Source: Zoogloea sp.
Lineage (GTDB): Bacteria; Pseudomonadota; Gammaproteobacteria; Burkholderiales; Rhodocyclaceae
Assembly: GCA_016790385.1 (NCBI GenBank)
Contig: JAEUNV010000165.1
Location: forward strand, 1 to 19,734
Length of the DNA stretch: 19,734 nucleotides
Direction of reading: 5' to 3'
Shown here: positions 7,284 to 14,053 of the stretch, in pieces
Layout of the letters: each line of letters starts with the position of its first letter
How positions within the stretch are numbered: position 1 is the first letter of the stretch
Made by a program: the position numbers and the translations under genes
The notes under the pieces: model-generated
What the model was told of the DNA's origin: nothing
The model's database searches: none
Seen by the model: the letters and a program-made list of their open reading frames with translations, nothing else

Positions 7284-8843
7284 TCAAGACATTCTGGCCA
7301 GCATCAGCCAGACCGTCATTGCGCCAAACAACCCCACAAGGGCACCCACGCCACCCAGAAAAGCGATCTTGCTGCGGCGTTGATTCCGCGCCCGATCAGG
7401 ATCGGCGATCATGCTCACGGCGCCAAGCACGGCAAGCCCGGTCACATCCCGCAGTACGTTGGTATCCGAGAACGTCGGACGGATCTGGCTGATCAGGAAA
7501 CTGATGGCGGCGCCCATCATCAGGGCCGCAAGCCCCGCAGCGGGCATCAGCAACAGCCGATTCGGTGCGGCCGGCTTGTTCGGCACCGTCGGGGGGTCGA
7601 TCAGGCGGAAGTCGGCAACGCCAGACGTGGCGCCCATCTCCACCGCCATAGTGGCTGACTCTCGACGTGCAACAAGCTGATCATAGTTACGCTTATTGAC
7701 GTCGTAATCCCGGTTGAGCTGTGTGTATTCGGCCTCGATCTGGGGCAGCATGCGGGACGCCGCCGACAAGGACTGAACGCGGTTCTCATACTCCGACACC
7801 CTGGCTCGCAGGGACGCCACATTGGCTTCGGCTTCGGCAAGAGACATTTTCAACTGCTGATAAACGGGGTTGGAGCCCGCCGAACTCGCCATGCCGCTCG
7901 GAGCCGTCTTCCTGCGATTTTGAATTTCCTGGATCTTTTGCGCTTCCAGCATCTCGATCGTCTTACGGGTGCCGACAACATCCGGATGTTGATCGGTGTA
8001 GCGCTGCAACAGGCCATCCAGCGCCTTCTTCAACGCTTCGATCCGCCCGTCCAGCTCTGGTACCGATACCGCGGCCAGCGCGGCACTGCTGACGTTGTCA
8101 GGCAGCAGGACCGGCTCTTCGCCCACGATCTGACGCTTCAGAGCGTCCCGCGAATTTTCGGCCTCACGCAAGGCCAACCGAGCCTGATTGAGCTGCTCGT
8201 TGGCTTCGTTCATTTTGGCGAAATAATCGCGCCCGCCGGAACCGACGGTAGCGAGATTGCGCAACTTGTATTCCTTGAGCCGGTTTTCGGCCTCTTCAAG
8301 CTTCTGCTCGTAGGCCTTGATCTGCTCTTCGATGAACTTGCGGGCGGTGTCCGAATCCTTGCGTTTGTCGCCGAGCCCGGATTCGACGAACATTGACACC
8401 ATCGATTGGACGACGCGTTTGGCCCGCTCCGCATCGGTATCCGTGTACGCCAGCGTATAGAGGTTGTCTCGACCGGCAACACGGATCTCAAGTGATTTCG
8501 TCACGCTGGCGATCAGCGCTTCACGCTCTTCCTTATTCTTTACTGTCAGGTCGAGATCGGCCATCCGAATCAGCTTTTCCACGTTGGGACGACTGATCAG
8601 GGTTCGGCTCAGAATGCTGATCTGCTGATCCACGTTGGGCTGGACAGCAAGCCCGGACATCAACGGCTTGAGGATCGATTGGGTATCCACATAAACCCGC
8701 GCCGAAGACTCGTAGCGGTCAGGCAGCAGATAAACCGTCGCGGCAGCGATCGGGCCGACAATCCATGCAGCAGCCAAGCCCCACCAGCGATAGAGCCACA
8801 TGCCGCGGAGGATCACCGACAGCTGTCTTAGTATGTCTTCCAT
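7284..8843 (-). CDS. Polysaccharide chain-length determinant (Wzz/GNVR type)
   Basis: This 519-residue inner-membrane protein has a first membrane span near residues 18-38 after a short cytoplasmic N-terminus. The Wzz domain follows, with DRYESSARVYVDTQ. A long periplasmic coiled-coil region spans roughly 160-400 and includes a GNVR-like segment, LPQIEAEYTQLNRDYDVNKR. Two C-terminal membrane spans lie near 425-445 and 494-514. No kinase domain is fused to it; the kinase is the next gene. This is the arrangement of the XrtA-system chain-length determinant family (TIGR03007, from memory). It would set polymer length and form the periplasmic bridge between the synthase complex and the export lipoprotein, stimulating the kinase through its cytoplasmic ends. 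The stop lies nine bases before the kinase start. Confidence 0.95.
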   Translation of the reverse strand: MEDILRQLSVILRGMWLYRWWGLAAAWIVGPIAAATVYLLPDRYESSARVYVDTQSILKPLMSGLAVQPNVDQQISILSRTLISRPNVEKLIRMADLDLTVKNKEEREALIASVTKSLEIRVAGRDNLYTLAYTDTDAERAKRVVQSMVSMFVESGLGDKRKDSDTARKFIEEQIKAYEQKLEEAENRLKEYKLRNLATVGSGGRDYFAKMNEANEQLNQARLALREAENSRDALKRQIVGEEPVLLPDNVSSAALAAVSVPELDGRIEALKKALDGLLQRYTDQHPDVVGTRKTIEMLEAQKIQEIQNRRKTAPSGMASSAGSNPVYQQLKMSLAEAEANVASLRARVSEYENRVQSLSAASRMLPQIEAEYTQLNRDYDVNKRNYDQLVARRESATMAVEMGATSGVADFRLIDPPTVPNKPAAPNRLLLMPAAGLAALMMGAAISFLISQIRPTFSDTNVLRDVTGLAVLGAVSMIADPDRARNQRRSKIAFLGGVGALVGLFGAMTVWLMLARMS

Positions 8844-8862
8844 TGGGAATTTCCGAAGGCGA

Positions 8863-8884
8863 CTCCCCGGGACACCCCGGGGAG
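8863..8884 (-). other. Intergenic hairpin between export lipoprotein and chain-length genes
   Basis: A perfect 9-base-pair GC-rich stem (CTCCCCGGG pairing with CCCGGGGAG) closes a four-base loop in the 59-base gap between two operon genes. In the minus-strand transcript it is not followed by a run of U, so it is not a standard intrinsic terminator. It could stabilise the 3' end of the export-lipoprotein message or cause partial attenuation; that is inference. Confidence 0.6.
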
Positions 8885-8902
8885 GAGATCAAGAAGAATG
8901 GG

Positions 8903-9508
8903 TCAGAACCAGCTCTGAGGGATGATCAGGACATCGCCAGGCTTGAGCTCAACGTTTGCGGAAACGTCACCACGCTTGATGAGGTCACGGAGGCGGACCG
9001 AGTACTGCTTGCTTCCCTCGGACGTGCGCAGCAGCGTTGCACGATTTCCATCGGCAAAATCAGTAATGCCGCCAACCGCGATCATGAGATCCAGCAAGGT
9101 CATCTTCTGCTTGAACGGCAGGGTCATCGGGCGCGCAGCCTCACCCACGACACGCACCTGCTCCGAGTACGGGCCGACGAACGACGTGACAATCACCGTC
9201 ACAACCGGATCACGAATGTACTTGGCAAGCGCCTTTTCGATCTCGCGGGCAAGGGTCGAAGCGTCACGCCCTGCCGCCGGGAGATCTTCAACCAGCGGGG
9301 TGGTGATCCGGCCGTCCGGCCGCACCGGAACCTGCATGGACAACTCGGGATTTCGCCAGACTACGATATTGACGGAGTCACCGGGCCCGATCAGATAGTT
9401 GTATTCCGCATTGGTAGCCGAAACCGGCGCCGCCGGATGGGGGGTCGCGCAACCCGTCAGTCCGACCGCAAAGCAGGCGAGCGCGCCTATCGTCAATACT
9501 CGTTTCAT
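8903..9508 (-). CDS. Outer-membrane polysaccharide export lipoprotein (Wza family)
   Basis: This 201-residue protein has a lipoprotein signal, MKRVLTIGALACFAVGLTGC, with the lipobox LTGC. The polysaccharide export (Poly_export) domain begins at YLIGPGDSVNIVVWRNPELS, and SLBB-like segments follow, including SEQVRVVGEAARPMTLPF. It ends KPGDVLIIPQSWF. The length matches the short XrtA-locus export proteins (TIGR03027, from memory), which lack the long C-terminal helix of Wza. It would form the periplasmic/outer-membrane export channel, possibly with the downstream beta-barrel protein. I chose the ATG at 9508 because GAGGGGAAG lies just upstream and the signal peptide then starts with Met-Lys-Arg. 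An in-frame ATG at 9535 would add nine residues and has no good ribosome site. This is the first gene of the operon. Confidence 0.94.
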   Translation of the reverse strand: MKRVLTIGALACFAVGLTGCATPHPAAPVSATNAEYNYLIGPGDSVNIVVWRNPELSMQVPVRPDGRITTPLVEDLPAAGRDASTLAREIEKALAKYIRDPVVTVIVTSFVGPYSEQVRVVGEAARPMTLPFKQKMTLLDLMIAVGGITDFADGNRATLLRTSEGSKQYSVRLRDLIKRGDVSANVELKPGDVLIIPQSWF

Positions 9509-9707
9509 AAAAATCTTCCCCTCAATTAGGCCCATCTACAGCCTCTGATGATAACAAGCGGATATTACGGCAGCCCTGGGATGACTCTGGAGAAAAACGT
9601 CACGCCGCCCCGCAACGGGCACAAGCCGTGACCTTTTCCAGCGCAGGAAAACCTTCGCTGACGCGGAGACTCGTCACTGGGTGATGCAAATTGGGGTGGA
9701 TCGACCG
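9509..9707 (-). promoter_or_regulatory. Leader/intergenic region upstream of the exopolysaccharide operon
   Basis: This 199-base non-coding stretch separates the porin-like gene from the first operon gene and must contain the operon's promoter unless the operon reads through from upstream. I found no convincing -35/-10 pair and no -24/-12 sigma54 site with correct spacing. It contains an inverted repeat (GTCACG at 9599-9604, CGTGAC at 9627-9632) and a weak imperfect hairpin at 9639-9660. Either could be a regulator site or a leader structure; neither has a T-run that would make it a clear terminator for the porin-like gene. Confidence 0.4.
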
Positions 9708-11000
9708 CTAAAAGGACCAGCGCGCCTCGGTGTAGACGCGGTCACGATCGTCATAACGCCCAAACAGGCCGTTGGGTTTGCCACCGAAAACGTCAACACC
9801 AAACGTAACCTTCAGGTTTCTTGTTGCAGTCCACTTCAGCTTCGGTCTGAACATGAAATCCGTCCGGTTGAGCATCGAAACCAGCAGGGCCTCCGACTCC
9901 CACGCCTGATTGACCCGGGTGTTGAGCAGGATGCTGGCTCCGCCCTCGGTACGCTCGGCGCCGGTGGACGGATCGTGGTTTGCCGCTCGACGGGCAAAGT
10001 ATTGAAGATTGATCCGGCCATCATTGAAGGCCGGAACATCAACCCCGACAACGTAGTCAAGCATGTCCTGACGGACTAGGCCATTGGGAGCGGTGGGGTC
10101 GTCAGAAAGCAATTGTCGGCCTCTCGTGTGCACGACCTCCCCCTTCAACACAAACTCACCAAAATCCTTGGCGACCGTTCCGCCAATCTGGGTGATCCTG
10201 TCATGACGGGGCTGGAATTCATTCGGCCCGACAACATAGAAGGTCTGGGCAACATCAAGGCTGCGATAGTAAAAGCCCGATACGTCCCACCCGCCGACGA
10301 GCCGCGAAACGCGCCCACCCCAGTTGGTGTTTCCCAGTGAGGCATCGGGCTTGACCTCGCCGCGGACATTCGCCCCCCGGGGGAGTGGGTAGAACTCTGC
10401 GCCAGGCTTGCCGATCCTGTCATAACTCGGGGAGGGTATCCAGATCAGCTCGGCGTGGGTTTCCCCAAAGTAGTACTCAGCGCGGGCTGCCCATTGGGGG
10501 ATACGCAGCTGCTCAAAATCCGGCAGATAAAAGGTCCGTAGATCCCTGGCGGAGACCACGTCCGCAAAGAATAAGCCGACCATCTCTCCCCAGACGATAT
10601 GCTGCCGGCCCAACCGGATATCCACATCGCCAGCAGAGAAATCAACGTAGGTTTCGCGCAGATCAAACTGATACTGTTGATCCCGGCGCACGGCATCAGG
10701 GTAGAAGCCCGAATCGAAGGCAAACACGGCGTCTGCATCAGCCCGCCCAGAGATCTTCCACTTGAAGCCTGAACCACCACCCTGGGCAGATAATTCCGCC
10801 CGGGAACGGGCCATGGACCAATGCTCCCGATCCGCATAGGTTCGCGCCAGATCAAACTGGAGGACGCCGCCGGTCTTGGTCTTACCAGCGTCATCGAGAT
10901 CAAGATCGAGTTCGTCGTCGGCTGCGATGGCGCTTCCCACCGAAGCCAACATCGCCAAAGTCAGGGCGACAAACGTAGGCTTAGACCTGTAAAGATTCAT
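9708..11000 (-). CDS. Outer-membrane porin-like beta-barrel protein
   Basis: This 430-residue protein has a signal peptide of about 26 residues (ending GSAIA), an acidic mature N-terminus (DDELDLDLDD), and then alternating beta strands to a terminal TEARWSF, the typical barrel end with phenylalanine. Stretches such as ETYVDFSAGDVDIRLGRQHIVW resemble the N-terminal strands of general substrate or lipid-related barrels. I do not recognise a precise family. It lies 25 bases after the ABC ATPase on the same strand, so the two are probably co-transcribed. With the LolA-like gene this suggests an envelope-spanning transport route for a lipid, lipoprotein or polymer. A link to the adjacent exopolysaccharide operon is possible but unproven. 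AGGAAT precedes the ATG. Confidence 0.85.
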   Translation of the reverse strand: MNLYRSKPTFVALTLAMLASVGSAIAADDELDLDLDDAGKTKTGGVLQFDLARTYADREHWSMARSRAELSAQGGGSGFKWKISGRADADAVFAFDSGFYPDAVRRDQQYQFDLRETYVDFSAGDVDIRLGRQHIVWGEMVGLFFADVVSARDLRTFYLPDFEQLRIPQWAARAEYYFGETHAELIWIPSPSYDRIGKPGAEFYPLPRGANVRGEVKPDASLGNTNWGGRVSRLVGGWDVSGFYYRSLDVAQTFYVVGPNEFQPRHDRITQIGGTVAKDFGEFVLKGEVVHTRGRQLLSDDPTAPNGLVRQDMLDYVVGVDVPAFNDGRINLQYFARRAANHDPSTGAERTEGGASILLNTRVNQAWESEALLVSMLNRTDFMFRPKLKWTATRNLKVTFGVDVFGGKPNGLFGRYDDRDRVYTEARWSF

Positions 11001-11025
11001 CTATTCCTCTTGGATTGGATTGCGA

Positions 11026-11772
11026 TCAGATATCGGGATCATCTTCCGGCTTGCGTCGATCCTGAACAAACTTCCAGGCTCCATCGCGCTTCAGGCCAAG
11101 AGCGGTAATCTGGCCATCCTCCATCCTGACCAGACGATCAGCCCGATTCATGACTCGCTTGTCGTGGGTTGAGAACACGAAGGTCGTACCGTCGTTTTGG
11201 TTGAGATCCCGCATCAGATTGAGAATGCTCTCCCCGGTACGCCGATCCAGGTTGGCCGTCGGCTCATCGGCCAGCACCACACGAGAATGCGTTACCAGCG
11301 CCCTTGCCACCGCCACACGCTGCCGCTGCCCCCCCGACAGCTGGTTCGGACGGTGGTGGGCATACTTTGTCAGCCCCACCTTGGACAGGTAGTGGTTTAC
11401 CCTCTCCCTTCGCTCCGGCGCCGACAGCTCTGGCATCTGAAGCAGCGGGTACTCAACGTTCTCGAAGGCGGACAGCACCGGAAGAAGATTGAAGGTCTGA
11501 AAAATGAAACCGATCGTTCGCGCGCGAACATCGGCAAGGTCGTCCGGGCTCTGGCCGGATACGTCCTTGCCTTCGATCTGAACGCGCCCCTTGCTTGGCG
11601 TATCAATGCACCCCATGATATTGAGGAGTGTTGATTTACCACTCCCGGACGGCCCGGCGATGGCCATGAACACACCCTTTTCAACCGTCAACGACACGCC
11701 CTCCAGTGCCGTGACGTCCTGCTCGCCAAGTCGATAGGTCTTGCTTAAATCGTCAACACGGATGATCGGCAT
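11026..11772 (-). CDS. ABC transporter ATP-binding protein, LolD/MacB family
   Basis: This 248-residue ATPase has Walker A GPSGSGKST at 40-48, Q-loop Gln92 in FQTFNLLP, signature LSGGQ at 145-149, Walker B VVLADE with catalytic Glu170, and H-loop His203 in STHD. The sequence between these motifs (ALEGVSL, NIMGCIDTPSKG) is typical of the LolD/MacB/FtsE-like group, which works with FtsX-type permeases as mechanotransmitters rather than importers. It would act at the inner membrane on a periplasmic substrate. No permease gene lies next to it or anywhere in this window, which is unusual. The ribosome site is weak. The start is only 42 bases from the divergent LolA-like gene. Confidence 0.94.
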   Translation of the reverse strand: MPIIRVDDLSKTYRLGEQDVTALEGVSLTVEKGVFMAIAGPSGSGKSTLLNIMGCIDTPSKGRVQIEGKDVSGQSPDDLADVRARTIGFIFQTFNLLPVLSAFENVEYPLLQMPELSAPERRERVNHYLSKVGLTKYAHHRPNQLSGGQRQRVAVARALVTHSRVVLADEPTANLDRRTGESILNLMRDLNQNDGTTFVFSTHDKRVMNRADRLVRMEDGQITALGLKRDGAWKFVQDRRKPEDDPDI

Positions 11773-11814
11773 TTGCGCACTGAACTATGTTGTTTGCTTT
11801 CCAAGGATAACACC

Positions 11815-12597
11815 ATGAGCTTCAACTTATACCTGCCTCGCTTTCGCACGACCTGCGCAACACTCATGGCCGCCGCGATGACGATGCTTTCGACCCCGTT
11901 GCTTGCCGATGACGATGAAACGGCGCGTAACGTGGTCTCCCGCTCCGACGAAGTACGCTTCCCGCGAGACGGCTTTCAAGTGCTGATCACCATCGAATCG
12001 ACCACCCCGGGCGAGCCGCCCGAGGAAAGAAAGTACCGGATCCTCTCCAAAGGGAATGAAAACACGATCGTGCAGACCCTCGAGCCCGCCAGTGACCGCG
12101 GTCAGTCCATGCTCATGCGGGGACGCGATTTGTGGGTTTTCATGCCGAATATCTCCCAGCCGGTGCGGCTTTCGGTCTCCCAACGGTTGACCGGTCAGGT
12201 TGCCAATGGCGACTTGGCGCGCGCCAACTTCTCCGGTGACTACGAGCCCAGGATTTTGCGTACTGACACGATTGACGGCGAAAAGATGTACGTTCTGGAA
12301 CTCACCGCAGTGGATCGCGGCGTGACCTACGCAAAAGTTCTTTACTGGGTCAGGCAATCCAATAACTGGCCCCACCGGGCGGAGTTCTACTCACTCTCTG
12401 ATCGCCTGCTGAAAGTCGCACGCTACGAAAAATTCCAGAATCTGGGGGGACGGGTCCGGCCGACCCAGCTTGTGATGGAAGACGCCCTGAAGAAAGGGGA
12501 GGTATCCGTTCTACGCTATTCGCAAATGACCGCAAAAGACCTGCCGGACCGAGTATTTACCAAACAATACATGGACAAACTGAATCGGGTTGATTGA
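11815..12597 (+). CDS. LolA-like outer-membrane lipoprotein-sorting protein
   Basis: This 260-residue periplasmic protein has a signal peptide of about 31 residues ending STPLLA. The rest fits the LolA-like 'outer membrane lipoprotein-sorting protein' family (PF17131, from memory), with ERKYRILSKGNENTIVQTLEP, a GRDLWVFMPNISQPVRLS segment and a late ARYEKFQNLGGRVRPTQLVM strand. Such proteins have an unclosed barrel with a hydrophobic cavity and often sit beside FtsX-type ABC or RND transporters, so it may carry a lipidic molecule across the periplasm. I chose the ATG at 11815 because AAGGA lies seven bases upstream and the signal peptide follows directly; the frame is open a little further with no plausible start. 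It is divergent from the ATPase gene and ends three bases from the convergent HugZ-like gene. Confidence 0.88.
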   Translation: MSFNLYLPRFRTTCATLMAAAMTMLSTPLLADDDETARNVVSRSDEVRFPRDGFQVLITIESTTPGEPPEERKYRILSKGNENTIVQTLEPASDRGQSMLMRGRDLWVFMPNISQPVRLSVSQRLTGQVANGDLARANFSGDYEPRILRTDTIDGEKMYVLELTAVDRGVTYAKVLYWVRQSNNWPHRAEFYSLSDRLLKVARYEKFQNLGGRVRPTQLVMEDALKKGEVSVLRYSQMTAKDLPDRVFTKQYMDKLNRVD

Positions 12598-12600
12598 TCT

Positions 12601-13290
12601 TCAGGCGTATCTTTCCGTTGACGGCCCGGAGGGTTCGGTCGTACCGACGCTATCCAATACATCACCAGCGGCCCGAAGCAAGGCTTCCGGGTCGGTGTGA
12701 ACGGATCCAAATTCGACGCGACGACGAACCCCCGCCACCACAAGATCAATGCCTTCCGGGTCGACCCCTTCGACTCGCATGCCTGCCGGAACCCGAGCGG
12801 CAAGTCGGTCAAGCACCTTTGTCTCCTCCCGGGGCTCCAGAACATGGGGCAAAGGCACTGTATCCAGCCATCCCATTCGCCCGAAACCACCGATAAATCG
12901 GGCCTTGAGCGGCTGAAGCCGATAAAAGCCGAAATCGCTCCAATCAATAAACTCTGCCGACTCAGGGCTGTAGCGCAGAAATCGGGAAGGCGCCGACTCG
13001 TCCAGATCCGCCCTTTCAACGCTTCCCAGTACGGTTAGCCTGACCTTTTCCAACGGACCCGTAAAAAGCCCCTCATCGGCAACCATCAAACTAGCCCGGG
13101 GATCCACGAGCAGGTTCTTGGTATGCTCCGCCAGCCGGCTGAGGAGGAAGAGCGGTCGACAGGCTCCGTCAAGCCCATAGGGGAGCAGACTGACAAACGG
13201 ATATCCCGGCATGGCTACCGACAGGGTGCCAAGTGCGCAACTGCGCCCCGCGCGAAGCAGGCGACGCACCTCCGAGTAATCGGGCTTCAT
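12601..13290 (-). CDS. HugZ/pyridoxamine-5'-phosphate-oxidase-fold protein
   Basis: This 229-residue protein has the split-barrel FMN-binding fold: CALGTLSVAMPGYPFVSLLPY at 18-38, the helix HTKNLLVDPRASLMV, and RLTVLGSVERAD. The FYRLQPLKARFIGGFGRMGW segment at 122-141 is diagnostic for the HugZ-like branch. The C-terminal ~75 residues resemble the DUF2470 domain of that branch (GVDPEGIDL, then a DPEALLRAAGDVL helix), but its usual Met-Asn-x-Asp-His motif is not present. HugZ proteins degrade or bind haem, and other relatives are flavin reductases, so the reaction here cannot be named. It lies seven bases after rlmB and is probably the last gene of the rnr-rlmB operon. The ribosome site before the ATG is weak. 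Confidence 0.85.
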   Translation of the reverse strand: MKPDYSEVRRLLRAGRSCALGTLSVAMPGYPFVSLLPYGLDGACRPLFLLSRLAEHTKNLLVDPRASLMVADEGLFTGPLEKVRLTVLGSVERADLDESAPSRFLRYSPESAEFIDWSDFGFYRLQPLKARFIGGFGRMGWLDTVPLPHVLEPREETKVLDRLAARVPAGMRVEGVDPEGIDLVVAGVRRRVEFGSVHTDPEALLRAAGDVLDSVGTTEPSGPSTERYA

Positions 13291-13297
13291 GCTCAGC

Positions 13298-14053
13298 TTA
13301 AGCGTTCAACCCGCCACGCTGGCGACGCGCCTCGAACAGGCACAGGCCACTGGCGACGGACACGTTGAGACTCTCAACCGTGCCGTACATGGGGATGCGG
13401 ACAAGTTCGTCGCAGGTTTCACGTGTCAGCCTTCGCAAACCATCGCCCTCCGCACCTAGCACCCAGGCAACAGGCCCTTTTTGATCGACAACGTAGAGAG
13501 ATTTTTCCGCTTCACCCGCGGCACCCAGTATCCAAACCCCCGCCTCCTGCATCTCCCTTAGAGCCCTGGCAAGGTTGGTAACCGTTATGTACGGAACAGT
13601 ATCCGCCGCGCCACTCGCGACCTTGATTGCCGTGGCGTTCAATCCAACCGCCTTGTCCTTCGGGGCAATGACTGCATGGGCGCCCGCAGCGTCTGCCACC
13701 CGCAAACAGGCGCCAAGGTTGTGAGGATCCTGAATGCCATCAAGCACCAGGAACAGGGCGGGTTCTGTCAATCCGTCGATCACGTCGGCCAGTTTCAATT
13801 CCTTGCGGCGTCCATCCACCCGAGCAACGACACCTTGATGGCGACGCGTTCCCACCATGCGATCAAGTCGCTCGCCATCCGACGGAATGACTCGCGAACC
13901 CAGGAGTTCCGCCTGACGAAGAAGATCCCTGGCCCGAGCGTCGTTCCGCTGCGCATCGGTAAAGATCTCAAAAATGCCCTCCGGATCCTGACGAAGCTTG
14001 GCGAGAACGGCATGAAAGCCGTAGATGAGACGGGAACTGGTGTTATCAGACAC
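13298..14053 (-). CDS. rlmB: 23S rRNA (guanosine-2'-O-)-methyltransferase RlmB
   Basis: This 251-residue SPOUT (TrmH-family) enzyme uses S-adenosylmethionine to methylate the 2'-O of G2251 (E. coli numbering) in the peptidyl-transferase P-loop of 23S rRNA. Residues 1 to ~75 are the RNA substrate-binding domain (IYGFHAVLAKL, RHQGVVARV). SPOUT motif 1 is DPHNLGACLRVADAAG with Asn112 and Arg118. Motif 2 is WVLGAEGDGLRRLT at 197-210 with Glu202. Motif 3 is ESLNVSVASG around 227-236, forming the knotted AdoMet site. The length is normal for the family. The start overlaps the rnr stop by eight bases, an arrangement common in proteobacteria that implies co-expression with RNase R. Confidence 0.97.
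   Translation of the reverse strand: MSDNTSSRLIYGFHAVLAKLRQDPEGIFEIFTDAQRNDARARDLLRQAELLGSRVIPSDGERLDRMVGTRRHQGVVARVDGRRKELKLADVIDGLTEPALFLVLDGIQDPHNLGACLRVADAAGAHAVIAPKDKAVGLNATAIKVASGAADTVPYITVTNLARALREMQEAGVWILGAAGEAEKSLYVVDQKGPVAWVLGAEGDGLRRLTRETCDELVRIPMYGTVESLNVSVASGLCLFEARRQRGGLNA

Noticed and set aside
9639..9660. An imperfect hairpin downstream of the porin-like gene as a terminator.
   Set aside because: The stem is interrupted, the outer part is only five base pairs and no T-run follows in the minus-strand direction.
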